From G963676655 sp963676655 (lineage in GTDB: Bacteria; Verrucomicrobiota; Lentisphaeria; Victivallales; Victivallaceae), in the NCBI GenBank assembly GCA_963676655.2, contig CAXXKX010000004.1, positions 744,001 through 808,000 of the forward strand: DNA of 64,000 nucleotides, read 5' to 3'. The notes under the pieces are model-generated. The model ran no database searches and was not told the origin of the DNA. It saw only the letters and a list, made by a program, of their open reading frames with translations. The translations under genes and the position numbers were made by a program. Positions 17,672 to 26,976 of the stretch are shown here, piece after piece; positions within the stretch are counted from its first letter, which is position 1; each line of letters begins with the position of its first letter.

Positions 17672-17882
17672 GTGAATCGACTCTCGTTTTTGTTTACATT
17701 AAATAAAAGTTTTCTGTAGTACAGATTATGGCGCCAGAACTTTCGTGCCCAGGAGGGGGGCCTGTGCGCAACGTCCCGGAGGAGCGGGAAATTAAACCAG
17801 AATAATTAAGTTATAGATGTTTTCCGCTTCCATAGCGCATCGCGCGAAGAATGAAGCTGGATATCACCATCCGCTGTATGGA
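17672..17882. other. 211-bp gap with small GC-rich hairpin
   Basis: The gap lies between the pseudopilin stop and the glycosidase start. It carries a 5-bp hairpin, TCCCG at 17774-17778 and CGGGA at 17785-17789, in a purine-rich GC-rich patch from 17748. A second CAGG/CCTG pair lies just left of it. It could attenuate or process the transcript between the two genes. No T-run follows on the minus strand, so a classic terminator is not supported. Confidence 0.3.
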
Positions 17883-18569
17883 TTAAATACTTTCATTATA
17901 TCTGAAGCCATCTCTGAAAAACGCTGATCCGGTATTGAGTTCGATCCATTTTTTTGAATCGACATGACCGTCAGCGTAGGTAATGTTGGCCATTCCGTTA
18001 TGATTAGCTCTTACACATTGTCCTTCGTAAGTGACATTTACCGGATTATATGTATAAGTATTACTGTAAGCGGTGCCTTGTCCGTTATCGGTTACCGTGA
18101 CTACTTTACTTGGCTGAGTCAGTTTTTTCATGGTGTGATTGAGATAGGTTGCGCTGCCGATAGTTCCGGTAAGCCAACCATTTATCGCATAATCAGTATA
18201 GCTGAACGACGGCAGATTCTGGGAATTGCAATAAATTGGACGAGTATCCCGGTTTTTGAAAGTTCCAATCACGATACTATAATCCAGCTCTGAGTATGGT
18301 CCCAGTTTTCCAAGCAGTTCATACCATGGACGCTGGCTGACGCCGCCATTCCAATATTGCGGGTAAGGAGTTTTTGAATACATAAAATATTCATCATAGT
18401 CATCGGTATATTGTCGCAAGCCGAGACCAATTTGTTTAAGGTTGCCGGCGCATTTTATTTGTCGTGCTTTTTCCCTTGCCTGATTCAAGGCTGGCAGAAG
18501 CATTGACGCTAGAATTGCAATGATGGCGATTACTACAAGAAGCTCGATTAGTGTGAATTTTTTCTTCAT
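17883..18569 (-). CDS. Pseudopilin-like secreted protein with H-X9-DG motif
   Basis: The 228-residue protein has a type IV prepilin-like N-terminus, MKKKFTLIELLVVIAIIAIL, with cleavage expected before F5 and Glu at the +5 position of the mature protein. The C-terminal motif HNGMANITYADGHV is exact H-X9-DG. The body contains a cysteine pair (KCAGNLKQIG, IYCNSQN). Such proteins use the type II secretion/type IV pilus peptidase and are massively expanded in Lentisphaerota and Planctomycetota. Their function is unproven. It begins 29 bases after the regulator stop, so it is co-transcribed with it and with the glycosidase downstream. Confidence 0.88.
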   Translation of the reverse strand: MKKKFTLIELLVVIAIIAILASMLLPALNQAREKARQIKCAGNLKQIGLGLRQYTDDYDEYFMYSKTPYPQYWNGGVSQRPWYELLGKLGPYSELDYSIVIGTFKNRDTRPIYCNSQNLPSFSYTDYAINGWLTGTIGSATYLNHTMKKLTQPSKVVTVTDNGQGTAYSNTYTYNPVNVTYEGQCVRANHNGMANITYADGHVDSKKWIELNTGSAFFRDGFRYNESI

Positions 18570-18598
18570 CCTTTAAAATCCTTTCCTTATTTTTCGTT

Positions 18599-19666
18599 TT
18601 ATATCGAACCTTTATCAATAATTTCAGCTTTAAAAATCTCTTTTTGCGGAGTAAAGTTTTCCGCCAGAGAAATTTCGACTGATCTTTTCATCATCACATC
18701 GTGAGGAAATTTAAAAAAACTGGTCTTATCATCATGAGACAAATTTGTAAAGCAATTGATAAATGAAAAATCTTGTGGAATTTTCAGGCCCAGATTGTCA
18801 ATTATTCGGGTAAGCTTATCTGCATCCGAATCATATCCCAATAACGCATCGAATTTATATTTTTCATATAGCACTGCAATGCTGGTATTAAAGTCTTCTT
18901 CAGGCCATGCGGCAAGATACATTTCCGGGATTACCGGTAACGAACATTCCTCAAGCCCCCTGATATAGCCTTTATAGAACGGGTGAATTGTATAATCCTG
19001 ATGGAAGCGATATTTGAACACTGCGATACGCTTGCGTCCGCGTTCAAACAGAAGCTTGATTGCATCGACAACCACCTGTTCCATATCAACTTGAAGATGA
19101 TACATTTCTTTCAGTAAATGGCGATATTCCAGCCTCAGGAAAGAATCTTCCAGAAAGACGCAGCGGCAACCCTTTTCCAGTAAAAACTCGAAGGCCGGAG
19201 CGAACCACGGACTGGAAATGATCACCGGATCACCCGGCACAAAATCTATTGTTTTCAAACCTGATATGTCACCAAATTCGTTTGTGTACGACACCGGGAG
19301 AAGCTCAACTTTGCAATTGTTTTTTATGGCGGAATTGGTCAGTTCATTCACACAGTCCTGATTAATTTTTCGCCGAAATGGATTAATTTCTATAAAATCC
19401 GGAACCGGCAGGAGGTATTTGATACTGCGTTGTTTATGTTTATGAGGCGTGACGTAGGTGCCGCTGCCCTGTACCCGGTATAAAAGTCCCTTTCTTACCA
19501 GTTCGTCAACTGCTTTGCGCGCAGTCATTCGAGATACGGAGAAATCGCGGCATATTGCCGCTTCAGTCGGAAACAGGCCTTCAGGTGGCCTGGTCAATGC
19601 CAGATCACATAATTTTTTGACCAGCACTTGATGCTTGGTTGAACTTTTTATAACTTCCTGTAACAT
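18599..19666 (-). CDS. GntR-family regulator with LacI-like ligand domain
   Basis: The 355-residue protein has a GntR winged helix (residues about 5-75: FPTEAAICRDFSVSRMTARKAVDELVRKGLLYRVQGSGTYV region) and a periplasmic-binding-like sensor from about residue 85 (PVIISSPWF, FEFLLEKGCRCVFLEDSF, DALLGYDSDADKLTRII). This AraR-type architecture binds sugars. It heads the locus of pseudopilin, glycosidase and LamG protein. A perfect 18-bp palindrome 20 bases upstream of its start is its likely operator, implying autoregulation. Confidence 0.87.
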   Translation of the reverse strand: MLQEVIKSSTKHQVLVKKLCDLALTRPPEGLFPTEAAICRDFSVSRMTARKAVDELVRKGLLYRVQGSGTYVTPHKHKQRSIKYLLPVPDFIEINPFRRKINQDCVNELTNSAIKNNCKVELLPVSYTNEFGDISGLKTIDFVPGDPVIISSPWFAPAFEFLLEKGCRCVFLEDSFLRLEYRHLLKEMYHLQVDMEQVVVDAIKLLFERGRKRIAVFKYRFHQDYTIHPFYKGYIRGLEECSLPVIPEMYLAAWPEEDFNTSIAVLYEKYKFDALLGYDSDADKLTRIIDNLGLKIPQDFSFINCFTNLSHDDKTSFFKFPHDVMMKRSVEISLAENFTPQKEIFKAEIIDKGSI

Positions 19667-19685
19667 GGTTTTCCTGATTAAATAA

Positions 19686-19703
19686 AATTTGTATATACAA
19701 ATT
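19686..19703. promoter_or_regulatory. Perfect 18-bp palindromic operator (AATTTGTATATACAAATT)
   Basis: The sequence equals its own reverse complement over 18 bases, with the GTATATAC core common in GntR-family operators. It overlaps a minus-strand TATAAT (plus-strand ATTATA, 19701-19706) whose -35 is weak (TTGATT, 19-base spacer). Position just upstream of the regulator gene suggests autorepression of the regulator-pseudopilin-glycosidase operon. Confidence 0.7.
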
Positions 19704-19795
19704 ATAATAATGGTTTTTAAGAAATAATCAACAGCAGAATGAAAAAAAAATTAAAAAAAGCAAGAGAGAGCCTGCAAAGATCAGCACAAATTTTG

Positions 19796-19830
19796 CAAAA
19801 CTGTACTCACAGCCGCTTGCTTGTAAGCGA
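19796..19830 (-). terminator. Candidate terminator after the sensor kinase gene
   Basis: On the minus strand a CGCTT/AAGCG stem (19825-19829 with 19814-19818) is followed by a second short CTGT/ACAG stem (19809-19812 with 19801-19804) and TTTT. The stems are short, so this is a weak call. It lies 27 bases beyond the kinase stop. Confidence 0.33.
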
Positions 19831-19856
19831 CAGTTAATAAATATGAGCCGTTTGGA

Positions 19857-21257
19857 TTATTGTGGCAGGTCGATAATAAAGGTTGTACCGCGGTCGAGTT
19901 CCGATTCGACCGTGATGGAGCCGCCGTGACTTTTGATGATTGCCTGGGCCAGTGCCAGCCCGAGCCCGTTGCCCGGTTGGGAACGACTGTTTTCCGCCCT
20001 GAAAAAACGGTTGAAAATTTTCGTTTTATCAAGGGAGGAAATTCCGATGCCGTTATCGGCTATTTTGATTTTTACCCGGCCGTCCGAGTTTTTGAAGGAA
20101 ATGTTGATTACGCCGTCCTGGTGTGAATACTTGATGGCGTTATCCAGCAGATTGGCGATAGCCCGCTGCATGTAAGAGGGGGCGATATTCACCGGCAGAC
20201 TGCTGGAACAGTCAAGATTGATGGTTATCCTTTTTTCCTCCGCTCCGTAATTGAAAATCTCGATTAGATCAGTCATAAACTTACACAAGTCGGTTTTTTT
20301 ACGCTCGGCCGGCACCGCGAAATCAACCGATGAAATATCCAGCAGGTTGTCAACCATTTTTTGCAGATTATTGACTTCCTCCAATACGGACTCGAGGTTC
20401 TCGCGATATTCTTCGCCGGACCTTTTGCCGCTTAATGCGACTTCGACCTCGCCTTTTAAGCGGGTCAGCGGCGAACGCAGATCGTGAGCAATATTGTCGG
20501 TAATCTCTTTTTCCTCTTTCAAAAGCAGCTGGATACGGTCGATCATGTCGTTGAAAGTCATTGAAAGCCGGGTTACCTCGGTCGGGTGGGGGGAAACCGG
20601 CATCCGTCGGTCCAGTTTTCCCTCTGTTATGTCCAGCGCTACCGCTTCAAGCTGTCTTACTTCCCGCAGGGCGTGTTTAGCCATCAGCCAGCCGATGATG
20701 GTAGACAGCGGGATTACCACGAAAAAAAGGATCTGGATAAACAGTTGCCGGGTGCGGCGCAGGACCCGCCACTCATTACTCAGGGAATACCCCATCTGGA
20801 GCGTTATGTCTTTGTTAAGTTGCACATATAATATCCGGCCCATTCTGGTATGTCCCGGTATCTGGATTGTTTCAAACTCGGGCTGTTTGCTGCGTTCGGC
20901 CGTCTTCAGGAGGGGCTGGTTGACGCTCAGTTCCTTCCATAAGCCCTGACTGAATTCCCGCAGCGCTTTCCCGTCGCTGAAAAAAGCCCTGAAAAACTTA
21001 TCGCGCTGATCGGATATTTCAGATTCAATCTGCATGTGCTTGAAAGCGCTGTCCAGACCGTTTTGTTCAACCATCTCTTTCAACTCGCGCACGGTTTCAA
21101 GCATATCTTCATCGACATTGCCGATGGATTGACTCTTCAGATGGCTGTAGACAATAAAAAAGAGGATCAGGCACGATCCGGAGAAGATCACGGCATACCA
21201 GAATATCAGCCTGAAACTGATTGTGTGAAAAAATTTAATCCGATGCTTTGAGAACAT
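19857..21257 (-). CDS. Sensor histidine kinase (CusS/CopS-like)
   Basis: The 466-residue kinase has TM1 at about 15-37, a periplasmic loop of about 130 residues, TM2 at about 171-193, a HAMP domain to about 245, a HisKA domain with phosphoacceptor His258 in NIAHDLRSP, and an HATPase domain with NLLDNAIKYSH, DNGIG and GNGLGLALAQAI. The architecture matches heavy-metal or envelope-stress sensors of the CusS type, although no metal-binding residues are obvious in the loop. Its start overlaps the response regulator gene by 23 bases. The ligand is unknown. Confidence 0.88.
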   Translation of the reverse strand: MFSKHRIKFFHTISFRLIFWYAVIFSGSCLILFFIVYSHLKSQSIGNVDEDMLETVRELKEMVEQNGLDSAFKHMQIESEISDQRDKFFRAFFSDGKALREFSQGLWKELSVNQPLLKTAERSKQPEFETIQIPGHTRMGRILYVQLNKDITLQMGYSLSNEWRVLRRTRQLFIQILFFVVIPLSTIIGWLMAKHALREVRQLEAVALDITEGKLDRRMPVSPHPTEVTRLSMTFNDMIDRIQLLLKEEKEITDNIAHDLRSPLTRLKGEVEVALSGKRSGEEYRENLESVLEEVNNLQKMVDNLLDISSVDFAVPAERKKTDLCKFMTDLIEIFNYGAEEKRITINLDCSSSLPVNIAPSYMQRAIANLLDNAIKYSHQDGVINISFKNSDGRVKIKIADNGIGISSLDKTKIFNRFFRAENSRSQPGNGLGLALAQAIIKSHGGSITVESELDRGTTFIIDLPQ

Positions 21258-21912
21258 ATCCTGCGCCCCTGACGGTATGTATTAATTTTTCCTTGCAGTC
21301 CTTGTCAATCTTTTCACGCAAACGGCAGACCAGGACATCGACAATGTTGGTGGACGGATCGAAATTCATGTCCCAGACGTGTTCCAGAATCATGGTTCTG
21401 GTAATAACCCTTTGGCGATTTCTTAGCATATATTCAAGCAAGGCAAATTCCTTCTGCTGAAGTTCGATCGATTTTCCGCCGCGCCAGACTTCCCGGGTAA
21501 GCAGATTGATTTCCAGGTCACGGAAAGCAAGCGTGGTTGCATCGCTGACGCTGCTGCTGCGCCGGAGCAGGGCATGAATTCGCGCCAGGAGTTCATTGAA
21601 CGAGAATGGCTTGGTCAGATAGTCATCCGCGCCGAGATTCAGGCCTTTGATCTTGTCATCAGTGGAGTGCTTGGCGCTTAGAATTATGATTGGAAGATTA
21701 GCTTTTTCTTTTCTGATCGACTCGATAATGTCAAGGCCGCCGATCCCCGGCAGCATCAGGTCGACAACCAGCAGATCGTAATCATAAGCCGCAGCCTGGA
21801 CCAGCCCGTCCCGCCCGTTGTCGGCGCTGTCCACCGCGAAGCCGGATTCCTTTAATCCCTTGACAATGAAGTCTGACGTTTTCCGGTCGTCTTCTATAAC
21901 CAATATTCTCAT
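21235..21912 (-). CDS. OmpR-family response regulator (CusR-like)
   Basis: The 225-residue protein has a receiver domain with acidic E7, D8 and D9, phosphoacceptor Asp51 in LLVVDLMLPG, Ser/Thr in ILSAK and Lys in TKPFSF. The C-terminal winged helix shows LTREVWRGGKSIELQQKEFALL and VDVLVCRLREKID. It forms a pair with the overlapping kinase. No target gene is adjacent on the same strand, so the regulon is elsewhere or limited to the pair. Confidence 0.92.
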   Translation of the reverse strand: MRILVIEDDRKTSDFIVKGLKESGFAVDSADNGRDGLVQAAAYDYDLLVVDLMLPGIGGLDIIESIRKEKANLPIIILSAKHSTDDKIKGLNLGADDYLTKPFSFNELLARIHALLRRSSSVSDATTLAFRDLEINLLTREVWRGGKSIELQQKEFALLEYMLRNRQRVITRTMILEHVWDMNFDPSTNIVDVLVCRLREKIDKDCKEKLIHTVRGAGYVLKASD

Positions 21913-22085
21913 TTTCCTGCCAGCCCGATTCCTTATTAGCCGTTTTTGGTTGTACTCTGCTTCTCATTAAAATTACATTCCATTCGGAGATAAATCAAGC
22001 AAAGTATCAAGATCGACAACAATATATATCACATTGGATCAATTACAGATTATGAACTTATTACCAAAAGAACCATTATAATTTA

Positions 22086-23069
22086 TCACAAACGTTTATC
22101 AGATCTAAGGTTAAATTTTTCTTGGGGATTCGTTTCGATATTTTGCATTAAGAAAAGAACTACACGGCTTTCTTTGAATGCCGTGTAAGCATATCCCACA
22201 AACCCCTTCCCATAGCTAGCTCCATTTTTATAGTAAAAATAAATACGTTCTACATTATATGGAACTTTTATTTCTTTCGTGTTATAATTAGCATCAGGAG
22301 CTTGAGTTAAATAAGTAATATCCTTTTGTTCTCCTTTTATTATGAAACCATCATCAATAGAATCCGAAACATATCTTATAATTAGAGTTGTTGGGATTAA
22401 TTCTCCATGAAGATTTTTCCTTGTCAATACCTTTTCATCCTGATCCCTCTCAAAATCAAGACAGATATAGTTAGAATATTTATTTTTTTCATCCGCTGAA
22501 CATTTGATATATGCGAAGCTTGACATATTGCATAGGGTTTGAGTTTTATTTATAAAATTATATTTTAATTTTTTATCGAATTTTATTAACTTTGCTTTTT
22601 TCCCAATTTTTCGCATAACAACCTTCTCGTTATTCTTTGAAAAAGAATTATTTTTGCGATATTTAGATCGTTTATGAAGTGAATACTTCTTTCGTACTGG
22701 AAAATATCCTTCTTTGCGAAAATCTATCATTAGGAACGAATACCCAGCTTGTTTAAGGATAAATTTACTTTTTGTTGTAACCTTTTTCTTATAATCTGTA
22801 GTTCCCCATTTTTTCAAATTTAGACGAGAAAAACGAATATTCATTACAACATCGTCAAGAGGCTTTCCATTTTCATCAACAATAACTCCTGAAACATTAA
22901 TACCATTCGAGGCATTTATTTTTTTTTCTTCTTCTAATAAATGCTTATTTTTTTCGTTTTGCCTTGCTATAAATCCCTTGTCAACTTCTTTTTTTTGTTG
23001 TGCGCATAGCTCTGTTTTTACTATTACTAACTGCAATATGAATGTTAATAATTTAAGTGTTATTCGCAT
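22086..23069 (-). CDS. Secreted protein of unknown function with carboxypeptidase-regulatory-like domain
   Basis: The start at 23069 gives a signal peptide (MRITLKLLTFILQLVIVKTELC) and follows a GAGAGGAAA ribosome site. The open frame extends 20 residues further upstream without support. Residues about 50-120 look like a small beta-sandwich of the carboxypeptidase regulatory type (VSGVIVDENGKPLDDVVM). The rest is Lys- and Tyr-rich and unlike any family I recognise. The DNA is much more AT-rich than the mqn operon, which hints at foreign origin or weak selection. Confidence 0.6.
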   Translation of the reverse strand: MRITLKLLTFILQLVIVKTELCAQQKKEVDKGFIARQNEKNKHLLEEEKKINASNGINVSGVIVDENGKPLDDVVMNIRFSRLNLKKWGTTDYKKKVTTKSKFILKQAGYSFLMIDFRKEGYFPVRKKYSLHKRSKYRKNNSFSKNNEKVVMRKIGKKAKLIKFDKKLKYNFINKTQTLCNMSSFAYIKCSADEKNKYSNYICLDFERDQDEKVLTRKNLHGELIPTTLIIRYVSDSIDDGFIIKGEQKDITYLTQAPDANYNTKEIKVPYNVERIYFYYKNGASYGKGFVGYAYTAFKESRVVLFLMQNIETNPQEKFNLRSDKRL

Positions 23070-23399
23070 TTCACATTTCCTCTCATTTCGTTCTCTTTTT
23101 TCTATGTCTTTTGTTATGCTTATATTCAAGCGTTTGTCGTAAAAATAGCCACTTCCCGCTGTTTTCGTATGAATAATTCAATCAGAGAAGCATAAATTGC
23201 ATATATACCAATTATGTCGCTGGCAATTTTGGAGTGCGGCTTGATGAAAGGTCTATGCTTTTTTGATTTTCAAATAACTCGGATTGACCACTTATCGTTT
23301 TTACCGGTTTGTCATATTTATCATGTCATTTTTGACAGAATAATGACTCTTTTTATCCCCGGAAAATTAAGTTTTGTCCCTCTCGCTTATATTGCTGAA
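23070..23399. other. AT-rich intergenic region, nothing definite
   Basis: About 330 bases between the secreted unknown and csaA, both transcribed leftward. It must hold the promoter for the former, but I could not find a -35/-10 pair with acceptable spacing. Short reading frames on the plus strand lack ribosome sites. Confidence 0.4.
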
Positions 23400-23735
23400 T
23401 CAATATACCTTACTGCCCAGAACTGCTTTTTTACTTGGAGTAAGTAATGAAACTTTTTTTTCATTTTCCCTTGAGGGGACGCCTAACACCAAAACTTCCG
23501 ACATAAACCCGGCGATATTTCTGGGGGGGAAATTTATAACTCCCAATATTTGTTTTCCAATTAAATCCTCTTTGGGATAATTTGTTATTTGAGCGGATGA
23601 CGCCTTAATGCCGACATCAAATCCAAAGTCTATTTGCAATTTATATGATGGATTTTTTGCTTTAGGAAAATCTTCGACCTCTACAATTTCCCCGACACGA
23701 ATATCAATCTTCAGAAAATCATCAAACGTTGCCAT
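23400..23735 (-). CDS. csaA: CsaA-like tRNA-binding domain protein
   Basis: The 111-residue protein is a single tRNA-binding (EMAP/OB-fold) domain. DFLKIDIRVGEIVEVEDFP at the N-terminus, LIGKQILGVINFPPRNIAGF and SEVLVLGV match CsaA. CsaA from Bacillus binds tRNA and shows export chaperone activity. Length is typical of the family. It stands alone in the AT-rich stretch. Confidence 0.88.
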   Translation of the reverse strand: MATFDDFLKIDIRVGEIVEVEDFPKAKNPSYKLQIDFGFDVGIKASSAQITNYPKEDLIGKQILGVINFPPRNIAGFMSEVLVLGVPSRENEKKVSLLTPSKKAVLGSKVY

Positions 23736-23843
23736 AATATATTCCTCTTAAATTATCCATCTTTGGGGGCTAATCCCTATAAAATGATGTTTTGATTCAA
23801 AAAAATCATAAATCCCTCTTTGAATCTCCCTTGGACTGCTTTT

Positions 23844-24201
23844 TTACGGAGTTGTATTGAAAAAACTTTCCGGGTCCTTGTCATACCAGCGGAAATATTT
23901 TTCAACTTCGCCGGCAGGGATCTCCTCAATGTACTTATCAATCTCCTTCGACATCGGGATGAAGCCCAGCAGTTTATATTTGACCTCTTTCCATACGCGA
24001 ATGCCAAATGTATCTTTTGATGTATATATGGAAAGTTATTTCATCTTCAATATAAAGGCACCACGGACAATCCTTCTGATTTCCGCAGAAAGCGTCTTCC
24101 CGGGCTTTGTCTATATTGTTCCAGTAATCCAATACCTCATCTATGGTGTTGAAGACAAAATCTTTGCATGAAGTGTCGGATCTTTGATAACATACTTTCA
24201 T
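23844..24201 (-). pseudogene. Frameshifted small gene of unknown function
   Basis: The first part starts MKVCYQRSDTSCKDFVFN at 24201 with an AAAGGA ribosome site and runs in frame to about 24025 (DCPWCLYIEDEITFHIY). It then turns into a poor-quality tail ending at 23974. In the next frame over the same place the sequence continues as a plausible protein, TSKDTFGIRVWKEVKYKL and onward through EEIPAGEVEKYFRWYD to a stop at 23844. The natural product would be about 119 residues and cytoplasmic. This is either a genuine single-base indel or a sequence error near 24020-24035. No family was recognised. A CPWC motif is present. Confidence 0.55.
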
Positions 24202-24553
24202 ATTAATAATCCTTTCGTTTAAAATTGTTAGACTCATGCGAAGCTATTATTTGTACCATGAAGAGCATGAAGAACATGAAGAAGTATTTAAATTTTCAGC
24301 ATAAGCTGAAAAATAAAAAAACTTTTTCGTGACTTTTCGTGATTTTTCGTGGTTAATATTTGCATTTCGCACGACTCTTTTAAAATTTTTGCTTTCGGGA
24401 CTCTTTCGTTTTTTTGTTGTTTTGGGAACTGCTTCCTAAAAGAGAAACCGTATAAACACGTTTTTGAGAGACTTTATATGCTTAATGATGCTTTGATATG
24501 ATTCTTTGTCTTTTCGTTTACGTTTATTCTTTTTTGATAATTAAAGTAAAGTG
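24202..24553. other. AT-rich intergenic region with short tandem repeats
   Basis: About 350 bases with no supported gene. It contains a degenerate GAAGAnCATGAA repeat near 24259-24284 and a threefold 10-bp tandem repeat at 24323-24351. It would include the terminator of the unknown gene to its left and separates two AT-rich genes. Confidence 0.5.
24323..24351. repeat. Three tandem 10-bp units (TTTTTCGTGA-type)
   Basis: Three successive units reading ttttcgtgac, ttttcgtgat and ttttcgtggt occur head to tail. Similar strings on the complementary strand are common in intergenic DNA of this bacterial group, by general impression. There is no sign of coding potential. Confidence 0.6.
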
Positions 24554-25948
24554 TTATTTATTTTTCTGCTGATTTTCCTGAGCCCATTTTTTTGGGGCTT
24601 TTTTCATCTCTGTGTATGATGTAAAACCTAAACTTAATATCCTTTTTTTCTCTTCAATAATTTTCTTTGACTCTAGAATTTTTTCTTTATATTCACCTTT
24701 GTCTGGAAACTTCTTCAGTAATTGTGTGTAATATTCTATACATTTCTGACTACCATTTTTTTGCCTCGAAAGACAAAGAATCTTTAGCTTAACAGCACGC
24801 GGATCATTATCAGTACTTTTCATATTGTTCAATACGTATAAACCAGCATTAAAGTCATATTGAGTATAAGTTTTAAATGCTGCATCTAAAAGCTGCGGCT
24901 CTTCACTCTTTGGATATATTTCTTTTAACGTAGTATAATTTGGAATATGTTCAAATTTCTTAAAAGCATCCCGATTTTTATTCCCGATTGAACTCAATAC
25001 CGCTCTAATTTTCTTTAAAGATTTTGGTGAGCCTTTTTCAAAAAACTTTAGATGATCCAATGATTTCTCAAAAACAGCTTTTTTCTTTTTTTCGACTTCC
25101 TCAATTTGCTCTTTAGTTAATCCGGCATATTCTCTTGCTTTTCTCTTTCTCTCTTTCTCAATCTCATATTGCTCTTTATATTTACGAGTTTCCTCATCAA
25201 CCTTTTCCTTCCTAATCTTCTCTGCTGCCGCTGCCCTTTTTTGGCTTTCTCTATGTTTTTTTTCACGAGCAACCTTTATTTTTTCAAGAAAATCTTTTTT
25301 ACTTTTTGCCTTTAATCTGTTTATATACTCATTATATTCTTTGATATCTGTCATGCCCAGTTTTTCCATATGCACTTTAATTTGTTTGGCTTTTTTTTCC
25401 CTGTAAGCCTTCATCAAAATTTCAGTTTTTCTTAGAAGATTGGCATATTCAGGAGATATTGCAAGATAGTAATTTCCGGACTTTTGAGTAATTAACTTTG
25501 TTTTGTCCTTTAGATAACTATAAAGTTTTTCCTTATTATCTTCAGACATATTGGGAGTCACAAAAATATAGGCAAACAATTTTTCATTATCAGGCATAAT
25601 ATATCGATATAAATAAGCATCTGGGGCTATTTGTCTTATATTTGGTAGATTACCAACGAATGTTGTGCGGCTATTGTACATGTCACAAATATAAATAGAT
25701 AGATCCCTTTGAGCTAATATGACCCATTGTGCTTTTTTATATTTTAATATTTCACCTGGTGAATTAATAAATCCATTTTTATTCTCTTTGTTAATAATAC
25801 TAAAAACTCTTTCTTCTTTAAATTTTATTATATATCCTTCTCTATTAAATGACATAAGTTCAAAACTAGAAGTCATTAATTTGAAGTAATCAACTGCATA
25901 GTTTGATTGAGTTAAGAATAATATAATAATACATAAAAAAAATCTCAT
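24554..25948 (-). CDS. Secreted protein of unknown function with long charged coiled coil
   Basis: The 464-residue protein has a signal peptide (MRFFLCIIILFLTQSNYAV). A globular part to about residue 175 is followed by a highly charged Lys/Glu/Arg region from about 185 to 300 that should form a long coiled coil. The C-terminal 150 residues have TPR-like features (DFNAGLYVLNNMKSTD, then CIEYYTQLLKKFPDKGEYKEKI). No family was recognised. The AT-rich composition matches its neighbours at 22086-24201. It may be an envelope-spanning or scaffold protein, but that is only suggested by the coiled coil. Confidence 0.6.
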   Translation of the reverse strand: MRFFLCIIILFLTQSNYAVDYFKLMTSSFELMSFNREGYIIKFKEERVFSIINKENKNGFINSPGEILKYKKAQWVILAQRDLSIYICDMYNSRTTFVGNLPNIRQIAPDAYLYRYIMPDNEKLFAYIFVTPNMSEDNKEKLYSYLKDKTKLITQKSGNYYLAISPEYANLLRKTEILMKAYREKKAKQIKVHMEKLGMTDIKEYNEYINRLKAKSKKDFLEKIKVAREKKHRESQKRAAAAEKIRKEKVDEETRKYKEQYEIEKERKRKAREYAGLTKEQIEEVEKKKKAVFEKSLDHLKFFEKGSPKSLKKIRAVLSSIGNKNRDAFKKFEHIPNYTTLKEIYPKSEEPQLLDAAFKTYTQYDFNAGLYVLNNMKSTDNDPRAVKLKILCLSRQKNGSQKCIEYYTQLLKKFPDKGEYKEKILESKKIIEEKKRILSLGFTSYTEMKKAPKKWAQENQQKNK

Positions 25949-26194
25949 TTGTACTCCATCATTTATTTTGATTTAAGACCGGATCTTCATTCGGAATGAT
26001 ATCTTAAACTTATGGTGAACATAAAACCGCCTGTAAACACTTCTTAAAAAGATTTATCGGCCTGAAAAATTGATTTATATTTTTTCCCTTGAATTCCTCG
26101 ATTAAATATATTCCGCAATATCAGTCATTGCAAATAAAGTTGTAACACATGTTAGTAAACTAGGAAACCATAATATTTAATAATCAATTTAATC

Positions 26195-26214
26195 ATTTAT
26201 TTATTTATTTATTT
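26195..26214. repeat. (ATTT)5 simple tandem repeat
   Basis: Five consecutive ATTT units lie just upstream of the dispersed repeat copy at 26221. Such a tract can vary by slippage. No gene reads through it. Confidence 0.8.
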
Positions 26215-26220
26215 ATATTT

Positions 26221-26280
26221 ATAATCAGACGGTTTGACTGTAAATAAATTTTAAAAGATTAGTTATCAATGGTTTAGGTG
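26221..26280 (+). repeat. 60-nt dispersed repeat, copy A
   Basis: The core ATCAGACGGTTTGACTG at 26224-26240 matches three other copies in the window. A TTTAG element lies exactly 41 bases after the core GTTTGA start, as in copies B and D, while copy C has GTTAG there. It is intergenic and in plus orientation. Confidence 0.7.
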
Positions 26281-26976
26281 TGTCATCTTGTGGTGGGTGA
26301 ACATGGTGGAGAAACGAAGAATGGGTTATGACCGATGTCAACTTTACTGCGTAATGTTCTTGACTGCTTTCAGGAAATTTTCATGTTATAAAGTGCAGAA
26401 GAACCTTAAAAATACTAAAATGTATATAATGCCAAATATGTAATTTAATGTTTTTTCTATGATGTGTTATGGATTTTAGACTGCTCAAAATAAAAAGGTA
26501 ATTAAATGGATATTTTTTGTGAATTAAGGTTTTTACGCAGAAAATATCCAATTTACAATAATTTGCCGGGCTGCCGACATTGGTTCTCTATAGCCATATT
26601 ATTACAAAATTGTATAGATTTACGTAATTGCAATTTTGCTGTGGGCCGACCTGCGGAAGTCATAATAATGAACAAACATTTTTTTTGTTCGTTAATGTGT
26701 TGTTAGTGGAGGAGTTATATAATGACCGCTATTTAAAAAAAGACCTCATGATCATTCTTTCAAGCTTTAAAAAAGTTAATTGGCATGGTCAATGCTTGAT
26801 TGAAATCAACCGTTTCACAAATTATGGAGGTGCTTATCGGTTGAACAGTTTATGTTGATAAATGAATTATGAGTGAGCCTGATAAAATGATATGTAACTC
26901 AGGCAGTTATCCGAAGATAACGAATTGTTTTATAGCATGGGTAGAAGAGACAAAAGTGATAAAAAGGAAATTAAGA

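Larger units (their letters stand above)
25949..26976. other. Long intergenic region, about 1 kb
   Basis: No gene is supported here. It holds five tandem ATTT units (26195-26214), one copy of the 60-nt dispersed repeat (26221-26280), and a small GTTATC-CGAA-GATAAC hairpin at 26906-26921 close to the pseudopilin start. A 66-codon frame at 26506-26706 has a fair ribosome site but a composition unlike a protein. The region must carry the promoter of the rightward operon, which I could not place. Confidence 0.5.

Noticed and set aside
19686..19703. Reading the palindrome as a terminator hairpin
   Set aside because: It is AT-only except for one pair and lies just upstream of a GntR start, overlapping a TATAAT, so an operator is much more likely.
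26506..26706. 66-codon frame with an AAAGGT ribosome site in the 1-kb gap
   Set aside because: Composition and lack of any family-like segment do not resemble a protein, and no neighbour supports it. It may be chance in AT-rich DNA.
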